A stretch of 38,903 nucleotides of DNA from Vibrio sp. LaRot3 (GTDB lineage: Bacteria > Pseudomonadota > Gammaproteobacteria > Enterobacterales > Vibrionaceae), in assembly GCF_027587025.1 (NCBI RefSeq), contig NZ_JAPPTI010000020.1:1-38903 (forward strand). Reading direction: 5' to 3'. The position numbers and the translations under genes are program-made. Below, piece by piece: positions 21,925 to 30,892 of this stretch (positions are counted from its first letter, which is position 1; each line of letters opens with the position of its first letter). The notes under the pieces are model-generated. The model ran no database searches. It was given only the letters and a program-made list of their open reading frames with translations, and was not told where the DNA came from.

Positions 21925-23628
21925 TTAAATCATGTGTTGGTGCTCGGCAATCAGCATGTCCATTGCGAGCTGCGCTTTGTCTTGTGCCTCTGCAAAGGTC
22001 TCTTCTGCGGCAAAAGCCTCCACTACTTCGTAGTAGCATTTTAGCTTTGGCTCAGTACCTGAAGGGCGAACCACAACACGCGCTCCACCGGCAAGGTGAT
22101 AGATCAATACATCACTGGCTGGTAGGTCGATCGGTTGAGTCGTGCCATCAGCCATCAGACGCTGTTGCACTTTGAAGTCTTCAATGACTTCGACGTTACG
22201 CCCTGCAATTGCTTTTGGCGGGTCAGCACGTAATTTATCGCCCACTGATGGCGAGTTTGGTGCAAGTGCAATGCTACGTTGAGCGTTAATGTACATACCG
22301 TGTTGGCGATACAGAGCTTCTAGCTGATCCCAAATGGTCTTACCTTGGCTGTATAGCTCTGCTGCAAGTTGTGAGAAAGCAACCAGTGCGGATAGGCCAT
22401 CTTTATCCCAAACTTTGTTACCAACCGTGTAGCCTAGCGCTTCTTCGTAAGCGAATAGGAACTGGCTATCGTCACTTTGCTTTTGCATTGCTACGTTGGT
22501 TAGCCATTTAAAGCCCGTTAGCGTCTGGTAGTACTCAGCGCCGTGAGCGTTGGCAATTTTGTTAAGCAAGCTTGAAGAGACAATGGTGTTACCGATCAAC
22601 TGTTTACTTGCTTCTGTTTGGGTGAGTAGGTAGTGACCAAATAGGCAACCTACTTGGTCACCGGTGAGCATTTGGTACTCGCTATCCGGTTTTTGTACCG
22701 CGACTGCAAATCGGTCGGCATCAGGGTCATTTGCGCAAGCAAGCTGAGCGCCATGCTGTTTTGCTAGCGCCATTACCATATCCATTGCACCGGCTTCTTC
22801 CGGGTTGGGGAAGTTGACGGTTGGGAAGGTGCCGTCGGGTTCGCGTTGTTCTTTTACACTGTAAACCTTAGTGAAGCCAGCATCGGCTAATAGGGTTTCA
22901 GCCATTCGTGCACCTACGCCATGCATAGCTGTGTAGGCAACACCGATAGAACTAGGATCAATGTTGTTTTGTAGTAACGCGTTGCCATTCATTGTGTCAC
23001 GATACGTTTGGTAGTAATCGTCTTCTAACCACACCAGATGGCCTTGTTCCTCTGCTTGATCAAGCGGAAGCAAATTGAGTTCTTCATTCGCTGCGATTTC
23101 GATTTGTGACGCGATACCTGAGTCATGTGGCGGGATGATTTGCGCGCCATTATCCCAGTAGACTTTAAAGCCGTTGTACTCTGGTGGGTTGTGACTGGCA
23201 GTAACGACAACCGCCGCCGCTGCGCTGAAGTGTCTAACACCAAACGCAACAATAGGCGTTGCCGCTACGTCGTGAGTTAAATAAACCTTGATGCCTTGTG
23301 CGGTTAACACCGACGCTGTGTCGTGAGCAAACTGCTTTGAATCTGGGCGACCATCGTAACCAATCACCACTCCGCGTTGTTTTGCATCGGCAAATTGCGA
23401 TTGTAGGTAATAGCCTAAGCCAGTCGCTGTTTGTTGAATAACTAAGCGATTCATGCGGTTAGGGCCTGCACCAACCTTGCCACGCAAACCGGCGGTACCA
23501 AATTCTAAACGACAGCGGAAACGGTCTACCAACTCTTCGTTTTGTTGTTCTGAGATCAGTCTTTGTAGCTCTTCACGTGTACGTGGGTCTGGGTCTTGAG
23601 CCAGCCACTGATTGTATTGTTCTGTCAT
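21925..23628 (-). CDS. phosphoglucomutase/phosphomannomutase-type alpha-D-phosphohexomutase
   Basis: 567 residues from the ATG at 23628, where AAAGGT precedes it by 8 nt; the upstream open extension of 39 codons has no family match. All four catalytic regions are present: FGTAGLRGKVGAGPNRMN near residue 43, phosphoserine Ser145 in TASHNPPEYNG, Mg-binding Asp301/303/305 in DPDADR, the sugar loop EEALGYTVG, and the phosphate loop RPSGTEPKLK. It interconverts hexose 1- and 6-phosphates (or pentose phosphates), feeding cell-surface sugar and glycogen pathways. The length and TASHNP form resemble the PGM2/YhxB group. Divergent from the cox locus. Confidence 0.93.
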   Translation of the reverse strand: MTEQYNQWLAQDPDPRTREELQRLISEQQNEELVDRFRCRLEFGTAGLRGKVGAGPNRMNRLVIQQTATGLGYYLQSQFADAKQRGVVIGYDGRPDSKQFAHDTASVLTAQGIKVYLTHDVAATPIVAFGVRHFSAAAAVVVTASHNPPEYNGFKVYWDNGAQIIPPHDSGIASQIEIAANEELNLLPLDQAEEQGHLVWLEDDYYQTYRDTMNGNALLQNNIDPSSIGVAYTAMHGVGARMAETLLADAGFTKVYSVKEQREPDGTFPTVNFPNPEEAGAMDMVMALAKQHGAQLACANDPDADRFAVAVQKPDSEYQMLTGDQVGCLFGHYLLTQTEASKQLIGNTIVSSSLLNKIANAHGAEYYQTLTGFKWLTNVAMQKQSDDSQFLFAYEEALGYTVGNKVWDKDGLSALVAFSQLAAELYSQGKTIWDQLEALYRQHGMYINAQRSIALAPNSPSVGDKLRADPPKAIAGRNVEVIEDFKVQQRLMADGTTQPIDLPASDVLIYHLAGGARVVVRPSGTEPKLKCYYEVVEAFAAEETFAEAQDKAQLAMDMLIAEHQHMI

Positions 23629-23980
23629 CGTGATTACCTTTCGTTGGTGCTTTTCTTTGATGTTATGGCTTAATCGTAATTGATATTGCTTATCATTTAC
23701 GAGAGCGCAATCGCTAAACCATTTTGTGGTTGCACTTTCTTGCACAATTCAAAAACGCTAACTAGCCTTTATTAACATAAATATAACAAATTACGTTGGT
23801 TTTAGGAGTGACCCATCTCGCCGTATCTAATTCGGGTCTACTAAATACGTATCGCACTGGAATGCACTTTACTCACAGTATGGAACATTGGACGAGTATT
23901 GGGTGTTCATTTGCAAAGTGATTGAGCCCTTAGTTTTGGCAGCAAACAGAGTTTGCGTGCAGAGACAGAGGAGAGGTCTT
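23629..23980. promoter_or_regulatory. divergent promoter region between phosphohexomutase and cox genes
   Basis: 352 bp without a supported gene. The frame of coxB stays open back to a TTG at 23888, but that start has no ribosome site. A hairpin GCAAAC-AGA-GTTTGC (23942-23956) stands just before the coxB ribosome site and could modulate its translation. Confidence 0.45.
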
Positions 23981-25141
23981 TTGAAAAGAATACCGTTTGC
24001 GCCATGGTTAGCATTGGAAGCGCTAATTTTGGTATGGGTAATGCCAGCCTCCGCTGAAGAGCAACCCTTGAATATGACTCAAGGGGTAACGGACATTAGT
24101 GGTCAGGTTTATGAGCTGCATATGCTCATCTTCTACATTTGCTGCGCCATTGCATTTGTTGTGTTTGGTGCCATGTTCTATTCCATTTATCGTCATAGAA
24201 AATCTAAAGGCGCTGTCGCTGCCCACTTTCATGAAAGCACCAAAGTTGAAGTAATTTGGACTGTCATTCCGATCATCATCCTAATTGCCATGGCAATACC
24301 TGCTACCAAAACCTTGATCGCGATGGAAGATACATCGAAATCTGACTTGACCATAAAAGTTACGGGTTCTCAGTGGAAGTGGCATTACAGCTACTTCGAT
24401 CAGGGGGTGGAGTTCTTCAGTTTATTAGCGACCAGCCAAAAGCAAATTGATGGCATCGAAACCAAAGGCGCGCACTACCTCCTTGAAGTGGATAACCCAC
24501 TTGTAGTGCCAATTAATCAAAAAATCCGTTTCTTATTGACCTCTGATGATGTGATTCATTCTTGGTGGGTGCCTGATTTTGCGGTTAAGAAAGATACCAT
24601 CCCGGGTTTTATCAATGAGGCATGGACCAAAATTGATAAGCCGGGCGTTTATCGTGGGCAATGTGCAGAGTTGTGTGGTCGAGCCCATGGCTTTATGCCG
24701 ATTGTAGTCCATGCGATGGAGGAAGAGGACTACCAAGAATGGTTAGCGGGTAAGAAACAAGAAATGGCATTGGCGGAGCAGCAAGCGCAGGCCGCGTTAT
24801 CAGACGAATTGAGTCTGGAAGAGTTGGTTACGATTGGTGAAAAAGTCTATCTCGAACGATGCGCCGTGTGTCACCAAGCTAACGGGGCAGGTATTGCAGG
24901 AGCATTCCCTGCCATCACTGGAAGTAAAGTGGCAACAGGGGATATTGATACCCACATTGACACTATAGTGAATGGTCGTTCAGGCACTGCCATGCAAGCG
25001 TTCGCCAATCAGTTAACGGATAAGGAAATTGCCGCTGTGATTACTTATCAGCGAAATGGGCTGGGTAATGATACCGGTGAAGTGATTCAAGCCTCAGATA
25101 TCCATTCATTCAAAAACCGCGCCCAAGAGCAAGGTCAATAG
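23981..25141 (+). CDS. coxB: cytochrome c oxidase subunit II fused to cytochrome c
   Basis: 386 residues from the TTG at 23981, chosen because GGAGAGG lies just upstream and the product gains a clean signal peptide (KRIPFAPWLALEALILVWVMPASA). Two membrane segments follow (about 45-68 and 86-106). The CuA domain is complete: His193 in HSWWVPDF and C228-A-E-L-C232-GRAHGFM with His236 and Met239. The C-terminal 100 residues are a cytochrome c with C294-AVC-H298 and a distal Met candidate in TAMQAF. This is the caa3 arrangement: the subunit takes electrons from soluble carriers, passes them to CuA and on to subunit I. First gene of the locus. Confidence 0.93.
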   Translation: MKRIPFAPWLALEALILVWVMPASAEEQPLNMTQGVTDISGQVYELHMLIFYICCAIAFVVFGAMFYSIYRHRKSKGAVAAHFHESTKVEVIWTVIPIIILIAMAIPATKTLIAMEDTSKSDLTIKVTGSQWKWHYSYFDQGVEFFSLLATSQKQIDGIETKGAHYLLEVDNPLVVPINQKIRFLLTSDDVIHSWWVPDFAVKKDTIPGFINEAWTKIDKPGVYRGQCAELCGRAHGFMPIVVHAMEEEDYQEWLAGKKQEMALAEQQAQAALSDELSLEELVTIGEKVYLERCAVCHQANGAGIAGAFPAITGSKVATGDIDTHIDTIVNGRSGTAMQAFANQLTDKEIAAVITYQRNGLGNDTGEVIQASDIHSFKNRAQEQGQ

Positions 25142-25155
25142 GCAGGAGTAAAGCG

Positions 25156-26799
25156 ATGAGTAACTTGAATGATAAACAGCAAAAATCTTCTCCTGTCACT
25201 GATGCGGAAATGGCCCACGCGAGTAGTTCTATCGCAGTGGAAGAGTCTCATGAGCACCACGCACCAAAAGGATTTGCGCGCTGGGTTTACTCAACCAATC
25301 ATAAAGATATAGGTACATTATATCTCTGGTTTAGCTTCATCATGTTTTTGACTGGTGGTGCGATGGCCATGGTGATTCGGGCAGAGTTATTTCAGCCGGG
25401 GTTGCAGCTTGTTGAACCGCAGTTCTTTAATCAGATGACCACAGTTCATGGTTTAGTCATGGTGTTTGGTGCGGTCATGCCTGCTTTTACCGGGCTTGCC
25501 AATTGGATGATTCCAATGATGATTGGTGCGCCAGATATGGCCTTGCCAAGGATGAACAATCTCAGCTTTTGGATTTTACCATTCGCCTTTGCCATTTTGC
25601 TTGCATCGCTGTTCACCGAGGGCGGCGGGCCTGATTTCGGTTGGACATTCTACGCACCGCTTTCAACCACTTATGGCCCAGACAGTACGGCTCTGTTTGT
25701 CTTTTCTGTCCATATAATGGGGATCAGTTCGATCATGGGGGCGATCAACGTTATCGTCACGATCGTAAACATGCGAGCACCGGGAATGACATGGTTCAAA
25801 ATGCCAATGTTTGTTTGGACGTGGCTAATTACCGCTTTTTTGTTAATCGCCGTGATGCCAGTGTTAGCAGGCGCAGTCACCATGGTGCTGACCGATAAGT
25901 ACTTTGGCACCTCGTTTTTTGACGCTGCAGGCGGTGGCGATCCGGTGATGTTCCAACACATATTTTGGTTCTTCGGCCATCCTGAAGTGTACATCATGAT
26001 TTTGCCATCATTCGGCATTATTTCGGCCATTTTACCTGCATTTAGCGGCAAGAAGCTGTTTGGTTATCACTCGATGGTTTACGCAACTTGCAGTATCGCC
26101 TTGCTCTCGTTCTTGGTATGGGCACACCACATGTTCACGACAGGTATGCCGGTGTTTGCTGAACTGTTCTTTATGTATTGCACCATGTTGATAGCGGTGC
26201 CGACTGGAGTGAAGGTTTTCAATTGGGTAGCTACCATGTGGCGCGGAGCAATGACATTTGAGACGCCAATGCTGTTCGCGATTGCGTTCATAGTTTTGTT
26301 TACCATCGGCGGTTTATCAGGTTTGATGTTGGCGATTGTGCCTGCGGATTTCCAATATCATGATACCTATTTTGTGGTGGCGCATTTCCATTATGTATTG
26401 GTTTCTGGAGCCGTGTTCTCCATCATGGCTGCGGCCTATTATTGGTTACCTAAATGGACCGGTCATATGTATGACCACAAGCTAAGTTTGTGGCATTTCT
26501 GGTGTTCGGTTATTTCAGTCAATGTGCTTTTCTTCCCGATGCATTTCTTAGGCTTAGCGGGTATGCCACGGCGTATTCCTGACTATGCGATTCAGTTTGC
26601 GGATGTCAATCAGATCGTTTCGATTGGTGGCTTTGCATTTGGCTTGTCTCAATTAATATTCTTATGGCTAGTGATCAAGTGTATTCGCGGTGGTGAAAAA
26701 GCGCCTGCGAAACCATGGGAACGAGCCGAAGGTTTAGAGTGGACGGTGCCAAGCCCTGCGCCTCATCATACCTTCTCAACCCCACCGAAAGTGGACTAA
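25156..26799 (+). CDS. coxA: cytochrome c oxidase subunit I
   Basis: 547 residues with twelve membrane segments. CuB ligands are His275 in FGHPEVYIMILPSFG and H324-H325 in WAHHMFTTG; the crosslinked Tyr279 is present. Haem ligands are His410 (a3) and His412 (a) in VVAHFHYV, and the low-spin haem partner is the His in TTVHG. Glu277 of GHPEV marks an A1-type D-channel. It reduces oxygen to water and pumps protons across the inner membrane. The cytosolic N-terminus is His-rich (ESHEHHAPKG). Spaced 14 nt from coxB with its own GGAG site. Confidence 0.97.
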   Translation: MSNLNDKQQKSSPVTDAEMAHASSSIAVEESHEHHAPKGFARWVYSTNHKDIGTLYLWFSFIMFLTGGAMAMVIRAELFQPGLQLVEPQFFNQMTTVHGLVMVFGAVMPAFTGLANWMIPMMIGAPDMALPRMNNLSFWILPFAFAILLASLFTEGGGPDFGWTFYAPLSTTYGPDSTALFVFSVHIMGISSIMGAINVIVTIVNMRAPGMTWFKMPMFVWTWLITAFLLIAVMPVLAGAVTMVLTDKYFGTSFFDAAGGGDPVMFQHIFWFFGHPEVYIMILPSFGIISAILPAFSGKKLFGYHSMVYATCSIALLSFLVWAHHMFTTGMPVFAELFFMYCTMLIAVPTGVKVFNWVATMWRGAMTFETPMLFAIAFIVLFTIGGLSGLMLAIVPADFQYHDTYFVVAHFHYVLVSGAVFSIMAAAYYWLPKWTGHMYDHKLSLWHFWCSVISVNVLFFPMHFLGLAGMPRRIPDYAIQFADVNQIVSIGGFAFGLSQLIFLWLVIKCIRGGEKAPAKPWERAEGLEWTVPSPAPHHTFSTPPKVD

Positions 26800-26811
26800 G
26801 TGGGAGGTGGC

Positions 26812-27426
26812 ATGGAAGCTCAAGAAGGTAACGACACCAGCGCAAACAAAAAGCTAACCCTTAAGCTGATTGGTGCCGCATTGGCGATGTTCGGTTTTGG
26901 ATTTGCGTTAGTTCCAATCTACGACATCATGTGCGATGCGCTAGGGATCAATGGTAAAACCAGCAGCGAAGCGGTGAGCCAGCCTATTGCGATGCAAGTG
27001 GATAACAGCCGTTCTATTCGAGTCGAATTCATTGCCCATCCCAATCCTGCGATGCCATGGGCGTTTGCACCCAAAGTTACCGCCATGGATGTTCACCCCG
27101 GCGAAGTCATCGAAACCGCTTATATCGCATTTAATCGCTCAGATAAGACGATCGTTGGTCAGGCAGTTCCTTCCGTAGCTCCGGGGTTGGGCGCAAGTTA
27201 CTTCAATAAAGTTGAGTGCTTTTGCTTCAACAAGCAGCCGCTTGGCGGGAAAGAGAAAACCGAGATGCCGCTGATTTTTTATATCGAGCCTTCCATCCCT
27301 GACAGCATTCATACGCTGACTCTGTCTTACACCTTGTATGACATTACAACTGAAACCGTTGAAATAGCGCGCTTAGCTGAAGTGATTAACTCGCCAAGTG
27401 AGAGCCAACAAGGAGGAACGCGATGA
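26812..27426 (+). CDS. ctaG: CtaG/Cox11 copper chaperone
   Basis: 204 residues from the ATG at 26812, behind GGGAGG; a GTG 12 nt earlier lies on the ribosome site. One N-terminal membrane anchor (LTLKLIGAALAMFGFGFALVPIYDIMCDALG) is followed by a periplasmic immunoglobulin-like domain. The copper motif CFCF is present in FNKVECFCFNKQPL, and an extra Cys lies in the membrane segment. It inserts copper into the CuB site of subunit I. It overlaps the subunit III start as ATGA, which couples their translation. Confidence 0.95.
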   Translation: MEAQEGNDTSANKKLTLKLIGAALAMFGFGFALVPIYDIMCDALGINGKTSSEAVSQPIAMQVDNSRSIRVEFIAHPNPAMPWAFAPKVTAMDVHPGEVIETAYIAFNRSDKTIVGQAVPSVAPGLGASYFNKVECFCFNKQPLGGKEKTEMPLIFYIEPSIPDSIHTLTLSYTLYDITTETVEIARLAEVINSPSESQQGGTR

Positions 27427-28307
27427 GTTCCAAACATCAATCTTACTATGTACCTGCTCAAAGCAGCTGGCCAATTGTCGGCGCTGTGGCGCTATTTCTG
27501 ATTGCTGTCGGTGCAGGGCTCACCGTGCAGAACATGGCAGAAGGTGGCGACAATAGTGTGTTCGCCATGGTGATACTAACAGCGGGATTTCTGTTTCTGC
27601 TTTATATGTTTGCCGGGTGGTTTAGTAACGTGGTTACGGAGTCGATGAGCGGTCTCTATTCGGAGCAAATCGCGCGTTCATTTCGTCAAGGGATGAGCTG
27701 GTTCATTTTCTCTGAAGTGATGTTCTTCGGTGCTTTCTTTGGTGCTCTGTTCTACGCTCGGATTATCTCTGTGCCATGGCTTGGTGGTGCAAGTAACAAC
27801 TTTATGACTCACGAGGTATTGTGGCCTGCGTTTGAAGCAATATGGCCGCTCACTACTGCCCCTGATGGGACGCAAACGACGGCTATGGGCTGGCAAGGAA
27901 TTCCGTTGAAAAATACCGTTCTGCTATTGCTCTCTTCGATCACTTTACATATGGCGCACATCAGCTTAGAGAAAAACAAGCGCATGGCATTGATCGTGTG
28001 GTTAGAGCTAACCATCGTGCTGGCGGGTTTCTTCTTGTATTTCCAAGGAGTTGAGTATGCCCATGCTTACCAAGATTTAGGGCTGACGCTGCAATCCGGT
28101 ATTTATGGCAATACCTTCTTTATGCTCACGGGGTTTCATGGTTTGCATGTCTGCCTTGGTACGATTTTTTTGATTGTGTTACTGGGGCGTATTGCTAAAG
28201 ACCACTTTACCCCGAAAGACCACTTTGCCTTTCAAGCGGGGAGTTGGTATTGGCACTTTGTTGATGTGGTTTGGCTATGTTTGTTTGTGTTTGTTTATGT
28301 ACTTTGA
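27423..28307 (+). CDS. coxC: cytochrome c oxidase subunit III
   Basis: 294 residues with seven membrane segments, the long form. Family marks: YYVPAQSSWPI at the N-terminus, FRQGMSWFIFSEVMFFGAFFGALFYAR with the conserved Glu, NTVLLLLSSITLHMAH, GVEYAHAYQDLGLTLQSGIYGNTFFMLTGFHGLHV, and AGSWYWHFVDVVWLCLF at the end. It stabilises the subunit I core and proton uptake. Its stop is only 2 nt from the end of the convergent DUF2909 gene. Confidence 0.96.
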   Translation: MSSKHQSYYVPAQSSWPIVGAVALFLIAVGAGLTVQNMAEGGDNSVFAMVILTAGFLFLLYMFAGWFSNVVTESMSGLYSEQIARSFRQGMSWFIFSEVMFFGAFFGALFYARIISVPWLGGASNNFMTHEVLWPAFEAIWPLTTAPDGTQTTAMGWQGIPLKNTVLLLLSSITLHMAHISLEKNKRMALIVWLELTIVLAGFFLYFQGVEYAHAYQDLGLTLQSGIYGNTFFMLTGFHGLHVCLGTIFLIVLLGRIAKDHFTPKDHFAFQAGSWYWHFVDVVWLCLFVFVYVL

Positions 28308-28309
28308 GG

Positions 28310-28543
28310 TTAGTAAGGACGAGCGTTTGGCTCGATAAATCCGCTAAGTAATGCTGCGAATAACAGCACCACAGCCAAGGCGGACAGAATGACACGTCGA
28401 CCAAGAAAGTGGCTCATCGGCTGATGGTTTTCTCCTTGAGTGTCGTTAGACGGGCCTTTGACCATTTCAAACATAGCTTTTGCAAGGTTGATGACAATGA
28501 AAAGCAACAGCAAAACTAACAATAGTTTGAACATGAATACCAT
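28310..28543 (-). CDS. DUF2909 twin-transmembrane protein
   Basis: 77 residues from the ATG at 28543, which has GAGG about 9 nt upstream on the minus strand. Two membrane helices (FKLLLVLLLLFIVINLAKAMFEMV and RRVILSALAVVLLFAALLSG) frame a short polar loop with HFLGRR; the C-terminus IEPNARPY is the family hallmark. DUF2909 proteins are commonly found in cytochrome c oxidase loci; function unknown. It lies on the opposite strand, tail to tail with coxC and head to head with SURF1. Confidence 0.85.
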   Translation of the reverse strand: MVFMFKLLLVLLLLFIVINLAKAMFEMVKGPSNDTQGENHQPMSHFLGRRVILSALAVVLLFAALLSGFIEPNARPY

Positions 28544-28559
28544 GATGGCAGGCCTCGCG

Positions 28560-29294
28560 ATGTTGGTTAAGCAGCCGAAATTTTGGCTTGCAGTGTTATT
28601 AACTGTGGTTGCGATTTCGATATTGGTCAACTTAGGGTTTTGGCAGTTATCAAGAGCAACATTAAAACAGCAAATGCAAGTGCAATTGGCGCAAGCAAGT
28701 CAGCGACAACTACAAGGTTTGTCTGAGGTTGATGAAGGAACAGGCAGGGCGATTACAGGGCTAAAGGCAGAGGTGGCATTAACACCAAAACCTCGTTATC
28801 TGCTACTTGATAACCAAGTGTTTGAAGGGCAAGTAGGGTATTTAGCCTATCAATTGATGCAAGAGGGGCACTCTCAATCAGTGCTGTTTGAACTGGGCTT
28901 TGTTGCCGCGCCAGACCTAAGAAGTGAACTGCCCCAAATAGCGTGGCGAAGCGAAAAGTATCAAGGGTTAGTGCGATTGTATAAACGGTCGGATAATCCG
29001 TTGAGTTCTGAGTTGATGGCGGAAGAGTTCATTGAGGCTGGTTTGAGTGTTTTACGCGTGCAAAATTTGAATTACTCGGCGTTGTCAAAGCGTTGGGGCG
29101 TTGAACTGGAAGCTTATGCCATTCAGCCGTTAGCGGATTCATGGTCATATGCGCAGCCATGGCAACCTATCCCAATGTCGGCAGAGAAGCACCAAGGCTA
29201 CGCAGTGCAATGGTTTGCAATGGCAATAGCATTATTTATCTTGAGTATTTGGTGGTTAGTCAAGGCGGCGAGTCAGCGAACCGCTCATTCATAA
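28560..29294 (+). CDS. SURF1-family oxidase assembly protein
   Basis: About 244 residues. The frame is open upstream with ATGs at 28497, 28533, 28542 and 28545; I chose 28560 because the first membrane segment follows directly (KFWLAVLLTVVAISILVNLGFWQLSRA), as in the family, but no ribosome site is decisive. A periplasmic domain (RYLLLDNQVFEGQVGYLAYQLM; VLFELGFVAA) and a second membrane segment near the C-terminus (AMAIALFILSIWWLV) complete the SURF1 layout. It helps deliver haem a to subunit I. An earlier start would overlap the antisense DUF2909 gene. Confidence 0.85.
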   Translation: MLVKQPKFWLAVLLTVVAISILVNLGFWQLSRATLKQQMQVQLAQASQRQLQGLSEVDEGTGRAITGLKAEVALTPKPRYLLLDNQVFEGQVGYLAYQLMQEGHSQSVLFELGFVAAPDLRSELPQIAWRSEKYQGLVRLYKRSDNPLSSELMAEEFIEAGLSVLRVQNLNYSALSKRWGVELEAYAIQPLADSWSYAQPWQPIPMSAEKHQGYAVQWFAMAIALFILSIWWLVKAASQRTAHS

Positions 29295-29309
29295 AGCAAA
29301 GGAGTGCTT

Positions 29310-29852
29310 ATGATTCATCCTATCTATCGTGGTCGTATCATTCTTATTGGTTTAGTTGTGTTGTTTGCCCTTCCGGCCATTGCTGCCAAAGTCATCCTTT
29401 CGCAGCACTGGTATCAATCGGGCGTCACCAATAAAGGTGAGTTGATCGAACCAACGTTGTATTTCTCCGCGTATGGGGACGAAAATCCTTATCAATCACA
29501 GAGCTGGCAGCTCGCGTATGTTGTTCCAAGTCAGTGTGATGCGCAATGTGAACAGCAGTTACACTTACTGGCTCAAAGCCATTTAGCTCTAGGGAAATAT
29601 CAACAGCGAGTCACGCCTGTCCTTTTGATGAGTGAGTCCAGTGATCAGAGCGCTTTAAGCCAGACCCAATTTGCCAACTTAGCGATTAGCCCGCAGCTTG
29701 CTGACAAGGTCAAAGGGTTCGAGTATGTGATTGTTGATCCTTTAGGTCAGCTCGTTATGGGGTATCAACTGACCAGCGAAGATCTTGTCGCGCAAAGTAA
29801 AGGCTTGCTGGCTGATTTACGTAAGCTGCTCAAGCTGTCTCGTGTTGGCTAG
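29310..29852 (+). CDS. membrane-anchored CxxxC protein of the oxidase locus
   Basis: 180 residues from the ATG at 29310, with AAGGAG 5 nt upstream. One N-terminal anchor (RIILIGLVVLFALPAIAAKVIL) is followed by a periplasmic domain. The region WQLAYVVPSQCDAQCEQQLHLLAQ has a CxxxC motif at the place where Sco proteins carry their copper CxxxC, and IVDPLGQLVMGYQL recalls the last strand of a thioredoxin-like fold. It is shorter than Sco and no distal His was identified. A Sco-like redox or copper role is inference from motif and position. Confidence 0.75.
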   Translation: MIHPIYRGRIILIGLVVLFALPAIAAKVILSQHWYQSGVTNKGELIEPTLYFSAYGDENPYQSQSWQLAYVVPSQCDAQCEQQLHLLAQSHLALGKYQQRVTPVLLMSESSDQSALSQTQFANLAISPQLADKVKGFEYVIVDPLGQLVMGYQLTSEDLVAQSKGLLADLRKLLKLSRVG

Positions 29853-29860
29853 GAGGGCAT

Positions 29861-30892
29861 ATGTTAGTAAGACTATTGCAAACAAGCTTGGCGCTGACCT
29901 TTATGGTGATTCTTTTAGGCGCTTATACTCGCTTGGCGGACGCAGGACTAGGCTGCCCAGATTGGCCGGGGTGTTATGGTCAACTGACTGTGCCTACTGA
30001 GACGGATGAGCTTAGAAGAGCCAATGAGTTATACCCAAACTTAACCGTGGAAGCCGATAAAGCGTGGCTTGAGATGATTCATCGTTATATGGCTGGTCTA
30101 TTGGGGTTATTAGTGTACGGGATCAGTTATCTGGCGATTCAAACTCGTCAAGGTGGCTGGGTGCTCCCCATTGGGATCTCATTGGTGGTTGTCGCTCAAG
30201 CTGCTTTAGGCATGCTCACTGTGACCATGATGCTCATGCCTTTGGTTGTGATGGGGCACTTATTGGGCGGATTTACCTTGTTTTCTATGCTTGCGATGCT
30301 TTATTGGCGAGTCACCTCACCGACAAGAGTACTTGAGCAATCGAATGGCAATGGGATGCTTAAGTGGGTCGCTTTGGTTAGCTTTATTGTCGTAATTGGG
30401 CAAGTTGCGCTAGGCGGTTGGACGTCTTCAAATTATGCCGCCCTAATGTGTACCGAGTTGCCGATTTGTCAGGGAGGTTGGCAGTCTCATTTGGATTTTA
30501 ATACTGCGTTTCAACTGATTCAGCCTCCCCAAGAGAGCTACGAATTTGGCACCTTGGATTATGGTGCAAGGATGACAATCCACGTAGCTCATCGGTTCGG
30601 GGCGGGAGTTGTTACTGTGATGTGTTTACTGCTAGCAACCATGTTGTGGCGACATAGCCAAGCACAATATCGCCGACAGGCATGGTGTCTTAGTGGGTTA
30701 TTACTGCTGCAATTAGGCCTTGGCGTGAGTAATGTGGTGTTTAGTTTGCCAATTGCTGTCGCGGTGGCGCATAACTTAGGAGCTGCACTGCTGCTAATTA
30801 ATGTCTTGTATGTCAATTATCTTGCTTGGCAGAGCGTGAGTTTACGCTCAAGTGCTTCGTTGACCATTTATAAGGAGTCGCATTATGAGTAA
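29861..30892 (+). CDS. ctaA: haem A synthase (CtaA/COX15)
   Basis: 343 residues with eight membrane segments in two four-helix halves. Haem-ligand His are in EMIHRYMAGLLG and GHLLGGFTLF of the first half, and VAHRFGAGV and VAHNLGAALLL of the second. GLGCPDWPGCYGQL and ALMCTELPICQGGW carry the paired Cys of the periplasmic loops. It oxidises the C8 methyl of haem O to the formyl of haem A. GAGG before the ATG; the last 8 nt overlap the haem O synthase gene. Confidence 0.95.
   Translation: MLVRLLQTSLALTFMVILLGAYTRLADAGLGCPDWPGCYGQLTVPTETDELRRANELYPNLTVEADKAWLEMIHRYMAGLLGLLVYGISYLAIQTRQGGWVLPIGISLVVVAQAALGMLTVTMMLMPLVVMGHLLGGFTLFSMLAMLYWRVTSPTRVLEQSNGNGMLKWVALVSFIVVIGQVALGGWTSSNYAALMCTELPICQGGWQSHLDFNTAFQLIQPPQESYEFGTLDYGARMTIHVAHRFGAGVVTVMCLLLATMLWRHSQAQYRRQAWCLSGLLLLQLGLGVSNVVFSLPIAVAVAHNLGAALLLINVLYVNYLAWQSVSLRSSASLTIYKESHYE

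Noticed and set aside
21925..23745. longer start for the phosphohexomutase (39 extra residues)
   Set aside because: The extension has no family similarity, and a good ribosome site precedes the ATG at 23628.
28310..28630. 106-residue form of the DUF2909 protein
   Set aside because: The extra N-terminus overlaps SURF1 coding sequence and is not membrane-like; the family starts just before FKLLLVL.
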